From positions 496,001 through 560,000 of the forward strand of contig NZ_LWKZ01000025.1 in the NCBI RefSeq assembly GCF_001905005.1: a DNA stretch of 64,000 bases, in the 5' to 3' direction. The notes beneath the pieces are model-generated. The model saw only the letters and a program-made list of their open reading frames with translations, did not search any database and had not been told where the DNA came from. Positions 1 to 9,341 of the stretch are shown here, piece after piece (positions within the stretch are counted from its first letter, which is position 1; the number at the start of each line of letters is the position of its first letter). A program made the translations under genes and the position numbers. This DNA is from Streptomyces sp. CB02923. Lineage in GTDB: Bacteria > Actinomycetota > Actinomycetes > Streptomycetales > Streptomycetaceae.

Positions 1-2
1 AT

Positions 3-449
3 GAGCAGCCGGTCCGGCCGCCGCAGAAGGTGCGGCCGAGTGAGGAGGCCCGCCGGGTCTACCGTGACCTGGTGCGCAAGGCCCACCCCGACCTGGCGCG
101 CGACGAGGCCGAGCGCGGCCGCAGGGACGCCTTCATCGTGCGGGTCAACGCCGCGTACGGGGCCGGGGACGAGGCCGCGTTGCGCGAGCTGGCCCGTGAG
201 TGGGAGGCGGGGCCCGTGCCGCAGGAGCAGCGGCCGAGCGAGAGCGAGGAGCTCTACGCGCGGCTGGAGTGGCTGGCGGCGCGCAAGGAGATGCTCGCGG
301 AGGCCGCCTCCGAGCTGGAGGAGAGCGCGATCGGCGCGATGATCAAAATGGCGCCCGAGGACCCGGACGCGCTGCTGGAGGAGATCGCCGAGAAGCTGCT
401 CGCGGACGTTGCCGAGCGCGAGGCGTACCTGGCGCAGCTGGTCGGGTAG
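3..449 (+). CDS. J-domain (DnaJ-like) protein, 5'-truncated
   Basis: The frame is open from the first bases of the window, so the true start lies upstream; an internal GTG at 30 is the first visible alternative. The visible N-terminal part (YRDLVRKAHPDLARDEAER) is the second half of a J-domain with the diagnostic HPD tripeptide, followed by an RVNAAY segment typical of the helix after HPD. J-domains stimulate Hsp70 ATPase. The remaining ~90 residues are charged, Glu/Ala-rich and probably helical, with no recognised second domain. The stop is 9 bp before the rhodanese start, suggesting co-transcription. The J-domain call is firm; the client or role is unknown. Confidence 0.65.
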   Translation, partial: EQPVRPPQKVRPSEEARRVYRDLVRKAHPDLARDEAERGRRDAFIVRVNAAYGAGDEAALRELAREWEAGPVPQEQRPSESEELYARLEWLAARKEMLAEAASELEESAIGAMIKMAPEDPDALLEEIAEKLLADVAEREAYLAQLVG

Positions 450-458
450 CGTCGGGGC

Positions 459-803
459 ATGCACTTTGGTTCTCTGCCCACGGTCGGTGTCGACGCTCTG
501 ACGCCCGAGGACTTCCTCCTGGACGTACGGGAGCACGACGAGTGGGAGGCGGGGCACGCCGAGGGCGCGCTGCACATCCCGATGAGCGAGTTCGTCGGCC
601 GGTACGGCGAGTTGACGGAGCAGGCGCCCGACGGCGGCAAGGTCTACGTGCTGTGCCGGGTCGGTGGCCGTTCCGCGCAGGTCGCCCAGTACCTGATCCA
701 GCAGGGCATCGACGCGGTGAACGTCGACGGCGGGATGCAGGCGTGGGAGGCCGCGGGCCGCCCGGTCAAGGACAGTAAGGGCGCGCCGGGCGCTGTGGTC
801 TGA
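459..803 (+). CDS. Single-domain rhodanese-like sulfurtransferase
   Basis: A 114-residue protein covering one rhodanese domain: the family LDVREHDEWEAGHAEGALHIP segment sits near residues 21-41 and the catalytic loop is CRVGGRS with Cys66, the residue that would carry the persulfide. A closing GGMQAWEAAGRPV motif is also present. Such proteins transfer sulfane sulfur from a donor to thiophilic acceptors in the cytoplasm. There is no signal peptide or second domain. It follows the J-domain gene closely and converges with the acyl-CoA dehydrogenase gene. The physiological acceptor cannot be inferred. Confidence 0.85.
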   Translation: MHFGSLPTVGVDALTPEDFLLDVREHDEWEAGHAEGALHIPMSEFVGRYGELTEQAPDGGKVYVLCRVGGRSAQVAQYLIQQGIDAVNVDGGMQAWEAAGRPVKDSKGAPGAVV

Positions 804-825
804 CCTGCCGTACTCGGCCGGTCGC

Positions 826-1959
826 TCAGCCGAGGGCGTGGGCGGCCAGCAGGTCGCCCAGGGCTTCTTCGTGTGCGGCGGCCGGGCCGAGGGCGAGTTC
901 GAGCTGTTTCGCCCAGGCGTGGTAGCGGTGCAGTGAGTAGTCCGTGTCCGCGCCGAAGCCGCCGTGCAGGTGCTGTGCGGTCTGTACGACGCGGCGTACG
1001 CCTTCGGAAGCCCAGATCTTGGCCACCGCGACATCACCTGCTGGTGGCAGTGCACCGTTCGCGGCGCTGCTGATGTGCCACGCGGCCTGCCAGAGGGTGG
1101 CTTCCATGGCGCGCAGATCGATGTAGCGGTCGGCGGCCTGGACGGCGACTGCCTGGAAGGTGGCGACGGGGAAGCCGAACTGTTCGCGTTTGGCGGTGTA
1201 GGCGCTGGTCATGGCCAGTACGGCTTGGCCGAGGCCGAGGGCCAGCGCGCACGTGCCGGTGGTGAGGACGTTGCGCAGCCACTCCCAGGCGCCGGGTTCG
1301 GTGATCACTTCCTCGGGGCGGAATCGTACGGAGTCCAGGTGGACTTCCGCGTGGCGTTCGCCGCTGGTGGAGACCTGGTCGTGAAGGCGGACGCGGTCCC
1401 GGAGGCGGGGTACGAGGGCGAGTACGGCCGTTCCGTCGCCGGTGTGGGCGGGGATGAGGATGCGGTCGGCGTTCTGTGCCCAGGGGACGGCGGTGTGCAT
1501 GCCGTCGAGGACCCAGCCGGAGTCCTCGCGACGGGCGGTGACGGCGAGTTCGGCGGGATCGTGGCCGGTGCGTCCGGCGGCGGCGACGGTGAGGACCAGC
1601 TCGCCACGTCCGGCACGGGGCAGTACGTCGGCACGCAGCGCGGCGTCGGCGTACGTCTGGACCGCGAGGGCTACGGCGCTGTTCTCCAGCAGCGGTACGC
1701 GGGCGAGCACCCTGGCGGACTCGCGCAGCACCAGGCAGAGCGCGATCGGGTCCAGTCCCGCGCCGTCGTATTCGGGGGCGAGCAGCAGACTCAGCAGGTC
1801 GGCGTCGGCCAGCTTGTGCCACAGAGTGCGGTCGAAGTCGTCGGCCACGGCTCCGGCGGTGAGCGCGGGGCTCGGCACGCCGTCGGTGACGACGTCCGCG
1901 AAGACGGCCTTGGCCGCCTCGACGGCTGCCTGCTGCTCCTCGGTGAAGGTGAAGTCCAC
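826..1959 (-). CDS. Acyl-CoA dehydrogenase family protein
   Basis: A 377-residue minus-strand protein with the three-part acyl-CoA dehydrogenase layout: helical N-terminus (MDFTFTEEQQAAVEAAKAVF), middle beta domain, and C-terminal helical domain containing REQFGFPVATFQAV and a late QHLHGGFGADTDYSLHRYH segment typical of actinobacterial FadE-type enzymes. It would oxidise an acyl-CoA to the 2-enoyl-CoA with FAD. Its position beside the paa cluster suggests aromatic or branched acyl substrates, but that is inference. The length is normal for the family and I see no frameshift. Confidence 0.85.
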   Translation of the reverse strand: MDFTFTEEQQAAVEAAKAVFADVVTDGVPSPALTAGAVADDFDRTLWHKLADADLLSLLLAPEYDGAGLDPIALCLVLRESARVLARVPLLENSAVALAVQTYADAALRADVLPRAGRGELVLTVAAAGRTGHDPAELAVTARREDSGWVLDGMHTAVPWAQNADRILIPAHTGDGTAVLALVPRLRDRVRLHDQVSTSGERHAEVHLDSVRFRPEEVITEPGAWEWLRNVLTTGTCALALGLGQAVLAMTSAYTAKREQFGFPVATFQAVAVQAADRYIDLRAMEATLWQAAWHISSAANGALPPAGDVAVAKIWASEGVRRVVQTAQHLHGGFGADTDYSLHRYHAWAKQLELALGPAAAHEEALGDLLAAHALG

Positions 1960-2041
1960 TGGCCTGTCCTCCTGCGTACCCGCACGGCGACTACCTGATG
2001 GTGCGTCAAGTTAGAACAGGTTGCAGGAATTGTGAATGGGG

Positions 2042-3193
2042 TCAGCGGTCGAAGTCCAGCTCGACCTCCTCCGTTACGGGGTGGGACTGGCAGGCCAGGA
2101 CATATCCCGACGCGACTTCCTCGTCCTCCAGGGCGTAGTTGCGGTCCATGCGGATCTCGCCCGAGACCAGAAACGCGCGGCAGGTACCGCAGACGCCTCC
2201 CTTGCAGGCGTACGGGGCGTCCGCGCGGTTGCGCAGCACGGACTCCAGCAGCGATTCGCCGTCCACGACCGGCCAGCTGCCCGCCCGGCCGTCCAGGGTC
2301 GCTGTCACGGTGCTGTGCACGGGGGTACGGAGAGCCGGGGGCCCGCCCAGGAGGGTGGTGGAACCTCCCGCAGCCGCGCTGAGCGTGCCCGTGGCCGCCG
2401 TGGAGGCGGCGCCTGCGAGCGCGGTGTCCGCGCCTGCGAGTGCGGACTCTGCCGGGGCGGGCTCGGATATGTGGAAGATTTCTTCGTGGATGCGGTTGCG
2501 GGGGACCTGAAGGCCGCGCAGGGCCCGCTCCGCGGCCTGGACCAGGCCGAACGGGCCGCAGAGATACCAGCCGTCGACGGAATCCACGGGCAGCAGGGCG
2601 GGCAGCAGCTCCCGCAGCCGCGCCTCGTCCAGGCGGCCGGAGGGCAGCCCGGACTGCTGGTCCTCGCGGGAGAGGACGGTCACCAGCTGGAAGCGGTCGG
2701 GGAAGCGGTCCTTGAGGTCGGCGACCTCCTCCAGGAACATCGTCGACGCCGCCGTACGGTCGCTGCGAATCAGGCAGAAGCGGGCGTCCGGCCGACGGGT
2801 CAGCAGCGTGGTGACGATGGACAGCACCGGTGTGATGCCGCTGCCGCCGACGATGCCCACGAAGTGCCCGGGGCGGGGTTCCAGCACGAACCGCCCGGCC
2901 GGTGCCATGACGTCCACCGTGTCACCGACGGCTAGCTCCTTGAGCGCGTACGTGGAGAACTCGCCGTCCTCGACCAGCCGGATGCCCACCCGCAGCGTGG
3001 GCTCGTCCGACGCCGGGGCGCAGATCGAGTACGTACGGCGGATCTCGCGGCCGTCGACCGTGCGGCGCAGTGCGATGTGCTGGCCCGGGACGTGCCGGAA
3101 CGTCTTGTGCAGCGCGGGCGGGACCTGGAAGGTGACGGCGACGGCGTCGTCCGTGAGCCGTTCGATCTCCGCGACCCGGAGCGGGTGGAACAT
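2042..3193 (-). CDS. paaE: Phenylacetyl-CoA epoxidase reductase subunit PaaE
   Basis: A 383-residue flavin/iron-sulfur reductase supplying electrons to the PaaABCE epoxidase. The N-terminal ferredoxin-reductase-like FAD and NAD(P) domains carry RTYSICAP and GGSGITPVLSI motifs; the C-terminal 2Fe-2S ferredoxin domain has CKGGVCGTCRA and a fourth Cys in LACQS. The start is the ATG at 3193, which overlaps the paaD stop by one base (TGATG); the frame stays open further upstream, but that part would run through paaD. A ~45-residue Ala/Gly-rich linker separates the reductase and ferredoxin halves. It is the last gene of the operon. Confidence 0.93.
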   Translation of the reverse strand: MFHPLRVAEIERLTDDAVAVTFQVPPALHKTFRHVPGQHIALRRTVDGREIRRTYSICAPASDEPTLRVGIRLVEDGEFSTYALKELAVGDTVDVMAPAGRFVLEPRPGHFVGIVGGSGITPVLSIVTTLLTRRPDARFCLIRSDRTAASTMFLEEVADLKDRFPDRFQLVTVLSREDQQSGLPSGRLDEARLRELLPALLPVDSVDGWYLCGPFGLVQAAERALRGLQVPRNRIHEEIFHISEPAPAESALAGADTALAGAASTAATGTLSAAAGGSTTLLGGPPALRTPVHSTVTATLDGRAGSWPVVDGESLLESVLRNRADAPYACKGGVCGTCRAFLVSGEIRMDRNYALEDEEVASGYVLACQSHPVTEEVELDFDR

Positions 3194-3687
3194 CACAACT
3201 CCTTGAAGTGGTCGAACGGTTCGCGGCAGGCCTCGCAGCGGCGCAGTGCTTTGCAGGCGGTGGAGGAGAAACGGCTGAGCAGGGTGGTGTCGGTCGATCC
3301 GCAGTGCGGGCAGCGGATCGCCAGGGCCACCGGTACGGGGCCGCCGGCCGGGCCGGTGGGGCGCGGCGGGGCGATGCCGAACTCGGTCAGCTTCCGGCGG
3401 CCCTCGGCCGTGATCGCATCGGTCGTCCAGGGCGGGCTGAGGACCGTGCGCACCTCGACTTGGGGTATGCCGTTCTCGTGGAGGACGCGCTCTATGTCGG
3501 CGGACATGGTCTCCAGGGCGGGGCATCCGGTGTACGTCGGGGTGAGCTCGACCTCCACCTGCCCGGAGCCGGTCAGCCGCAGTCCCCGCAGCACGCCCAG
3601 CTCGGCCAGGGTCACGACCGGCAGCTCCGGGTCCGGTACGGCACCGGCCAGTTCGCGCAGCCGGTCTTCGAGGGCGGTGGTCACCAT
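3193..3687 (-). CDS. paaD: PaaD, MIP18/DUF59-type assembly factor of the PaaABCE epoxidase
   Basis: A 164-residue protein with an N-terminal DUF59/MIP18 domain (VPDPELPVVTLAELGVLRG, then TPTYTGCPA with the conserved Cys) and a C-terminal zinc-ribbon-like tail with CPHCGST and CEACREPF. PaaD is needed for a functional epoxidase, probably for iron-sulfur or di-iron maturation. The start ATG at 3687 overlaps the paaC stop by 7 bp, and its own stop overlaps paaE, so the order and translational coupling are those of a classic paaABCDE operon. Confidence 0.92.
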   Translation of the reverse strand: MVTTALEDRLRELAGAVPDPELPVVTLAELGVLRGLRLTGSGQVEVELTPTYTGCPALETMSADIERVLHENGIPQVEVRTVLSPPWTTDAITAEGRRKLTEFGIAPPRPTGPAGGPVPVALAIRCPHCGSTDTTLLSRFSSTACKALRRCEACREPFDHFKEL

Positions 3688-4478
3688 GTCGCCCCCGGGT
3701 GGCTGCGGTGCAGGTGCTGCATCTCGGCGATCATCCGGCCGAACGGCTCGGTGTGCAGCCCTTGGCGTCCGGCTCCCGCGGTCCAGGCGCCGCGGCTCGG
3801 GCCGGCGGGAGCGGAGAGGGTGGCGCGCGTCAGGACGGCTTCGATGCGGGTGGCCCAGGCGTCGTGCAGGGCGGGCAGGTCGAGGTCCAGCCCCGGCACG
3901 GGTTCGAAGAGCTCGCCGGTGAAGCGCCACAGGGCGTCCAGGCCGCGCTGCATGCGCTCGTGGCTCTGCTCGGTGCCGTCTCCCAGGCGCAGGGTCCACT
4001 GCTCGGCGTGGTCGCGGTGGTAGGCGACCTCTTTGACGGCCTTCGCCGCGAGCGGGGCCAGCGGGCTGTCGCCGGCGGCCAGTTGTCCGTACAGCAGCTC
4101 CTGGTACGTGGAGAAGTAGAGCTGGCGGGCGATGGTGTGGGCGAAGTCGCCGTTGGGCTGCTCGACGAGCTGGCAGTTGCGGAAGGAGCGTTCCTCGCGG
4201 AGGTAGGCCAGTTCGTCCTCGTCCCCGGCGAGGGAGAGCAGGACGCGGGCCTGGCCGAGGAGGTCCAGCGCGATGTTCGCGAGGGCCACGTCTTCTTCGA
4301 GGACGGGGGCGTGCCCGGCCCACTCCCCCAGTCGGTGCGACAGGATGAGGGCGTCGTCCCCCAGGGCCAGGGCCGGGGCCGCGGCGGCGACGTCCCGGGC
4401 GAGGGAGCCCATGGGGGCGGGGGCCGCTGCGGTGCCGTCGGCGGCGGCCGTTTCCGTAGCTGTCCGTACCGGCTTCAC
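3681..4478 (-). CDS. paaC: Phenylacetyl-CoA epoxidase structural subunit PaaC
   Basis: A 265-residue ferritin-like helical protein; PaaC pairs with catalytic PaaA in the epoxidase core. Diagnostic text includes LSHRLGEWAGHAPVLEEDVA, NIALDLLGQAR and KEVAYHRDHAEQW. I place the start at GTG 4478, which overlaps the paaB stop by four bases (GTGA), giving a short variable Ala-rich N-terminus before the family core; an in-frame ATG lies about 22 codons downstream. Confidence 0.92.
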   Translation of the reverse strand: MKPVRTATETAAADGTAAAPAPMGSLARDVAAAAPALALGDDALILSHRLGEWAGHAPVLEEDVALANIALDLLGQARVLLSLAGDEDELAYLREERSFRNCQLVEQPNGDFAHTIARQLYFSTYQELLYGQLAAGDSPLAPLAAKAVKEVAYHRDHAEQWTLRLGDGTEQSHERMQRGLDALWRFTGELFEPVPGLDLDLPALHDAWATRIEAVLTRATLSAPAGPSRGAWTAGAGRQGLHTEPFGRMIAEMQHLHRSHPGATW

Positions 4479-4950
4479 AGGTGCTGCACCCCGTCCGGGA
4501 TCTCGTAGAAGGTCGGGTGGCGGTAGGGCTTGTCGGCGGCCGGTTCGAAGAAGGAGTCCTTCTCGTCCGGGGAGGAGGCGGAGATCGCGGCGGACGGGAC
4601 CACCCAGATCGAGATGCCCTCGGAGCGGCGGGTGTAGAGATCGCGGGCGTTGCGCAGGGCCATTTCCGCGTCCGGGGCGTGCAGGCTGCCTGCGTGGGTG
4701 TGGGACAGGCCGCGTCGGCTGCGGACGAAGACCTCCCACAGCGGCCAGTCGGTGGGACCTGCGGAAGCTGCTGCCGCCGCGCTGTCCGCTCCCGCCGACC
4801 CGGCCCGGCTCCCCGACCCAGCCGTACTTCCTGCCTCAGCCGTACTTCCTGTCTCAGCTGTGCTTCCCGCCCCGGTCCGGTCGCCGGAGCCGTCCGGCGC
4901 CGCCTTGCTCTCCGGCTCTCCGCGCCCTTCCGTACCGGTATCGGTCGTGG

Positions 4951-4954
<4 letters not shown>
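4475..4954 (-). CDS. paaB: Phenylacetyl-CoA epoxidase subunit PaaB with long disordered N-terminus
   Basis: The last ~95 residues (WPLWEVFVRSRRGLSHTHAG ... YRHPTFYEIPDGVQHL) are a full PaaB. They are preceded by about 65 residues of low-complexity sequence with repeated STAE/TGSTAEAG-like units, which is longer than the usual family member. PaaB bridges the PaaAC heterodimers. The start ATG at 4954 overlaps the paaA stop (ATGA). The extension is GC-rich slippage-type sequence and probably not needed for the fold; a shorter start cannot be excluded. Confidence 0.9.
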
Positions 4955-5910
<956 letters not shown>

Positions 5911-5930
5911 GTGATCCCCCTAGCTCCCGA

Positions 5931-5948
5931 CCGACCGATCGTTCGGTT
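5931..5948. promoter_or_regulatory. PaaR-type operator upstream of paaA
   Basis: The 18-mer CCGACCGATCGTTCGGTT contains ACCGnnCGnnCGGT, the core of the PaaR operator known from other actinobacteria. Its exact reverse complement occurs at 11190-11207 between paaN and the hydroxyacyl-CoA dehydrogenase gene. Confidence 0.7.
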
Positions 5949-6078
5949 CAATGGTGTGGCTCGGGAGTGCGGGGTGTCAAGCCTGTGGATAACTCGGGGA
6001 AGGGTGTGCCGCGTGGGGCTGCCTAGGTACGGTTCCGGGGCGGTGAAAAGCCGCACGGGAACTGGGAACGGGGCAGGA

Positions 6079-6747
6079 ATGCAGCAATACGGGGACGAAT
6101 CGCGGCCACCAGCCGCGCTCTCGCTACCGTCACGCATCGTGATGACCGTCGCGGCCGGTGCCGTGACGGTCGCCGTCGCGGTTCATCTGGCGATGATGTT
6201 CCTGCACGTGGCACCGCCGAACACGCTGAGCAAACAGCACGGCGAAGTGATCAACGACTACGTCTTCCCGGAGTACGAGCAGAACTGGAAGCTGTTCGCG
6301 CCCAACCCGCTGCAGCAGAACATCGCGGTGCAGGTACGCGCCCAGGTGCGCTCCGAGGCGGGTGACCTGCTGACCACCGGCTGGACCGACCTCTCAGCCG
6401 TCGACGGCCGGGCCCTGCTGCACAACCCCGTACCGAGCCACACCCAGCAGAACGAACTCCGCCGCGCCTGGGAGTACTACCTCAACACCCACGACGCGCA
6501 GAACCGCGCCTCCGGTACGCGGGGCGAGCTGGCCGAGCGCTACGTACGGCGGATCGTGATGCAGCGCATGAGCACGCAGTGGGCGACGCGGGGCACGATT
6601 CAGCAGATGCAGGTCCGCTCGATGACGAAGGCGGTCAGCCCGCCGCCGTGGAGCTCGGAGAAGATCAGCGACGCGCCCAGGTACCGCGAGCTGCCCTGGT
6701 GGCCGGTCACCGCAGGCGACCTGCCCGAAGGAGCGACGATCCAGTGA
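6079..6747 (+). CDS. DUF5819-like single-pass membrane protein
   Basis: A 222-residue protein with one N-terminal membrane segment (IVMTVAAGAVTVAVAVHLAMMFLHVA) followed by an extracytoplasmic-looking domain containing YVFPEYEQNWKLFAPNPLQQN, a signature of the DUF5819 family that usually sits beside an HTTM-domain protein, as it does here. The frame is open from 5911, but GGCAGGA just before ATG 6079 supports this start. The stop overlaps the next gene's GTG (GTGA), so the two are co-translated. Function unknown. Confidence 0.75.
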   Translation: MQQYGDESRPPAALSLPSRIVMTVAAGAVTVAVAVHLAMMFLHVAPPNTLSKQHGEVINDYVFPEYEQNWKLFAPNPLQQNIAVQVRAQVRSEAGDLLTTGWTDLSAVDGRALLHNPVPSHTQQNELRRAWEYYLNTHDAQNRASGTRGELAERYVRRIVMQRMSTQWATRGTIQQMQVRSMTKAVSPPPWSSEKISDAPRYRELPWWPVTAGDLPEGATIQ

Positions 6748-8270
6748 CAGCGCACAGGTTGCCTTCGCAGACGGCGCGGAACGCGGCGGATGCCGGATCC
6801 CCGGCGACGGTCGGCCGGACCGAAGCCAACTCTCCTGCGACGACCACCGAGGCCGAACCGGGCTCCTCCGCGACCACCCGGGTCGAATCCGGCTCCTCCG
6901 CGACCACCGAGGCCGAATCCGACTTCCCGGAGACGGCCGGTCAGGCCGAAAGCTCCACGGAGCGCGCCGTTCCCACCCCCACCGCCCCGTCCGACACCGC
7001 CTGGCCCGTCGTCGTCCCGCACCCCGGTCCTCCCGCCAAGCCGCCCGCCCGCGCCGACGAGACGCGGATCGAGCGAGCCTTCGGGCAGGCCTTCAGGCGC
7101 GTGACGGGCAGTGCCCTCGCCCCGTACCAGTCCGCCGTCATCCGCATCGGGTTCGCGGCCACCTGGCTCTTCTTCCTGCTGCGGGAGTGGCCGAACCGCC
7201 ACGAGCTCTACGGGCCCCACGGCCCCTGGAACGGCGACATGGCGCGCCAGCTCATCGGCGGCAACGAGGCCTTCTCGATCCTGACCTGGACCGACAACCT
7301 CGGCTGGTTCGAACTCGTCTACGGCCTCGCCGTCGCCGCCAGCGCGCTCCTGCTCGTCGGCTGGCGCACCCGCACCATGTCGGTGCTGTTCATGGTGGGT
7401 GTGCTCTCGCTGCAGAACCGCAGCATCTTCGTGGGGGACGGCGGCGACAACGTCCTCCACCTGATGGCGATATACCTGGTGCTGACCCGCTGCGGACAGG
7501 TGTGGTCGCTGGACGCCCGCCGCGCGGCGAAGCGCGTGCAGCGGCCCGGCGGCCGTCCGGAACGCGACGTCACCGGTGTCGTCCTGTGGTCGGCCCTGGG
7601 CCTGTTCCTCGCCGTCACCCAGGTGCTGGGCCTGTCCGGTCTCTCGTGGTTCGGCCCCGGGCCCTTCCCGAACGTGGGCTGGGGCCTGACGCTGTGGGTC
7701 TTCTGGCTCGCCCACGGCGTCTGGTGGGCGGCGCGGCGGTACGCGCCCGGAGAGCCGCGCACCGTACTCGACATGATCACCAAGCTGGTGCACAACGGTG
7801 CGATGCTGGTGATCGTCGTCGAGGTCTGTCTGATCTACGCCACCGCCGGCTGGTACAAGATCCAGGGCTCGCGCTGGCAGGACGGCACCGCGGTCTACTA
7901 CCCGATGCACCTGGACTACTTCTCGCCCTGGCCGGAGCTGTCCCGGGTGCTCGCCGACAACGGCCTGATGATCATGCTGATCACCTACGGCACGGTGATC
8001 GTGCAGGTCGCCTTCCCGTTCACCCTCTTCAACCGCCGTCTGAAGAACGTGCTGCTGGTCGCGATGATCGGTGAGCATCTGTCGATCGCGTTCCTGCTCG
8101 GCCTGCCGTTCTTCTCGCTCGCGATGATCACGGCGGACGCGGTGTTCCTGCCGACGGTCTTCCTCGTGTGGCTGGGTGCCCGGATCACGTCCGTACGCGA
8201 CCGGGTGCTCCCGCGCCGTAAGGGAGACACGGCCGAGCAGGACCGGAGAGCCGCTGTCGGTACGCCCTGA
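6744..8270 (+). CDS. HTTM-domain multi-pass membrane protein
   Basis: A 508-residue protein. The first ~110 residues are disordered with repeated SSATT/EAE units; the remainder is a polytopic membrane domain with many hydrophobic helices and family text such as FLLREWPNRHELYGPHGPW, RNRS-type SLQNRSIFVGDGGDN and AGWYKIQGSRWQDGTAVYYPMH. This is the HTTM (horizontally transferred transmembrane) family related to vitamin-K gamma-carboxylase. It partners the overlapping upstream DUF5819 gene. No catalytic role can be assigned. Confidence 0.75.
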   Translation: MTAHRLPSQTARNAADAGSPATVGRTEANSPATTTEAEPGSSATTRVESGSSATTEAESDFPETAGQAESSTERAVPTPTAPSDTAWPVVVPHPGPPAKPPARADETRIERAFGQAFRRVTGSALAPYQSAVIRIGFAATWLFFLLREWPNRHELYGPHGPWNGDMARQLIGGNEAFSILTWTDNLGWFELVYGLAVAASALLLVGWRTRTMSVLFMVGVLSLQNRSIFVGDGGDNVLHLMAIYLVLTRCGQVWSLDARRAAKRVQRPGGRPERDVTGVVLWSALGLFLAVTQVLGLSGLSWFGPGPFPNVGWGLTLWVFWLAHGVWWAARRYAPGEPRTVLDMITKLVHNGAMLVIVVEVCLIYATAGWYKIQGSRWQDGTAVYYPMHLDYFSPWPELSRVLADNGLMIMLITYGTVIVQVAFPFTLFNRRLKNVLLVAMIGEHLSIAFLLGLPFFSLAMITADAVFLPTVFLVWLGARITSVRDRVLPRRKGDTAEQDRRAAVGTP

Positions 8271-8414
8271 GCGCGAGCGGCCACGCGGCCCGGAGCTGCG
8301 CCCCGCACGTACCCCGGAGCCGGGTCCCGCACGCGCCCCGGAGCGGTACGCCGGTGACACCCGTGGACGCGAGCGGCGGGTGTCCGCCCGGCGGACAGTT
8401 GAGATAGTGGGGAA

Positions 8415-9242
8415 ATGATCGAGAACGGGACCTCGGACGATCCGGTACGGCGCTGGCGCGCGAGCGCCGGCGACCCGGCCTCGGTCCTCCTGGACGGCTT
8501 CCACGCGCTGAAGCACGCCCTGCGCTTCGGCGCGGACGTACGGCACGTGCTGACCGGTGACAAGCCCGCCCTGCTGGCACTCGCCGCGGAGCTCGCGGAC
8601 GATCTGACCGGCGACCTCGACGCGCTGGCGGAGCAGGTGCCCGCGGCGGCGCTGCGCACGCTGCTGCCGAAGGTGCATCCCACGGGCGTCGCGGCCCTCG
8701 CCGCGCGCCCCGACGCCGCGGCGAATCTGGCCGCGCTCCGTGCGGCTCCGCGGCCCTCCCCCGTCGTGCTGCTGGAGAACCCGCGCAACCTGGGCAACAT
8801 CGGCGCCGTGGTCCGGCTGGCGGCCGGTTTCGGCGCGACCGGCGTGGTCACCACCGGCTCGCTCGATCCGTGGCACCCCAATGCCGTACGCGGCAGCGCG
8901 GGCCTGCACTTCGCCGGTGCCGTGGAGCGCCTGACGCTGCCGGAACTGCCGCCCGGCCCGGTCTACGCCCTCGACCCCGAGGGCGCCGACATCCGCTCCG
9001 TGACGTTCCCCGACGACGCGATCCTGGCCTTCGGGTCCGAGCGGCAGGGAATCTCGGACGAACTGCGCGAACAGGCGTCCGCGCTGGTCGCGGTGCCGAT
9101 GCAGGCACGGGTCTCCAGCTTCAACCTGGCCACGAGCGTGGCCATGGGCCTCTTCCACTGGATGTCCCGCGGCCGCGGCCCGGCGGACCCGGCCGCCGCA
9201 GCCGGGATGACCGGAGCGGCCGCCGGGCCGACGCTCTTCTAG
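8415..9242 (+). CDS. SpoU/TrmH-family RNA 2'-O-methyltransferase
   Basis: A 275-residue SPOUT methyltransferase. Motif 1 is ENPRNLGNIGAVVRLAAGFG (catalytic Arg and Asn), motif 2 is ILAFGSERQGIS, and motif 3 is PMQARVSSFNLATSVAMGLF; together these form the knotted SAM-binding site. The N-terminal ~110 residues form a substrate-recognition region. It would methylate a ribose in tRNA or rRNA; the target nucleotide cannot be told from sequence. The gene stands alone with a short leader. Confidence 0.88.
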   Translation: MIENGTSDDPVRRWRASAGDPASVLLDGFHALKHALRFGADVRHVLTGDKPALLALAAELADDLTGDLDALAEQVPAAALRTLLPKVHPTGVAALAARPDAAANLAALRAAPRPSPVVLLENPRNLGNIGAVVRLAAGFGATGVVTTGSLDPWHPNAVRGSAGLHFAGAVERLTLPELPPGPVYALDPEGADIRSVTFPDDAILAFGSERQGISDELREQASALVAVPMQARVSSFNLATSVAMGLFHWMSRGRGPADPAAAAGMTGAAAGPTLF

Positions 9243-9341
9243 CCTTCTTGGGCTGGCCTTAGCTTTCCTGGGCGTCCCTCCAGCCTTCCTGGGGGCCCTC
9301 CAGCCTCCCTGGATGGCCCTCCAGCCTTCCTGGACGGACCT
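9243..9341. repeat. Degenerate ~20-bp tandem repeats between convergent genes
   Basis: Six or so imperfect copies of a unit resembling CCAGCCTTCCTGGRnGGnCC fill the gap between the methyltransferase stop and the paaN stop. Each unit holds CCAG...CTGG-like complementarity, so the array may form hairpins and terminate both converging transcripts. Confidence 0.6.

Noticed and set aside
2042..3526. Longer PaaE starting at 3526
   Set aside because: The extra N-terminal part runs through paaD in another frame and has no family match; ATG 3193 begins the conserved reductase.
6600..9158. Minus-strand frame of 852 codons across the HTTM and methyltransferase genes
   Set aside because: It lies fully opposite two recognised genes with clear motifs and has no domain of its own.
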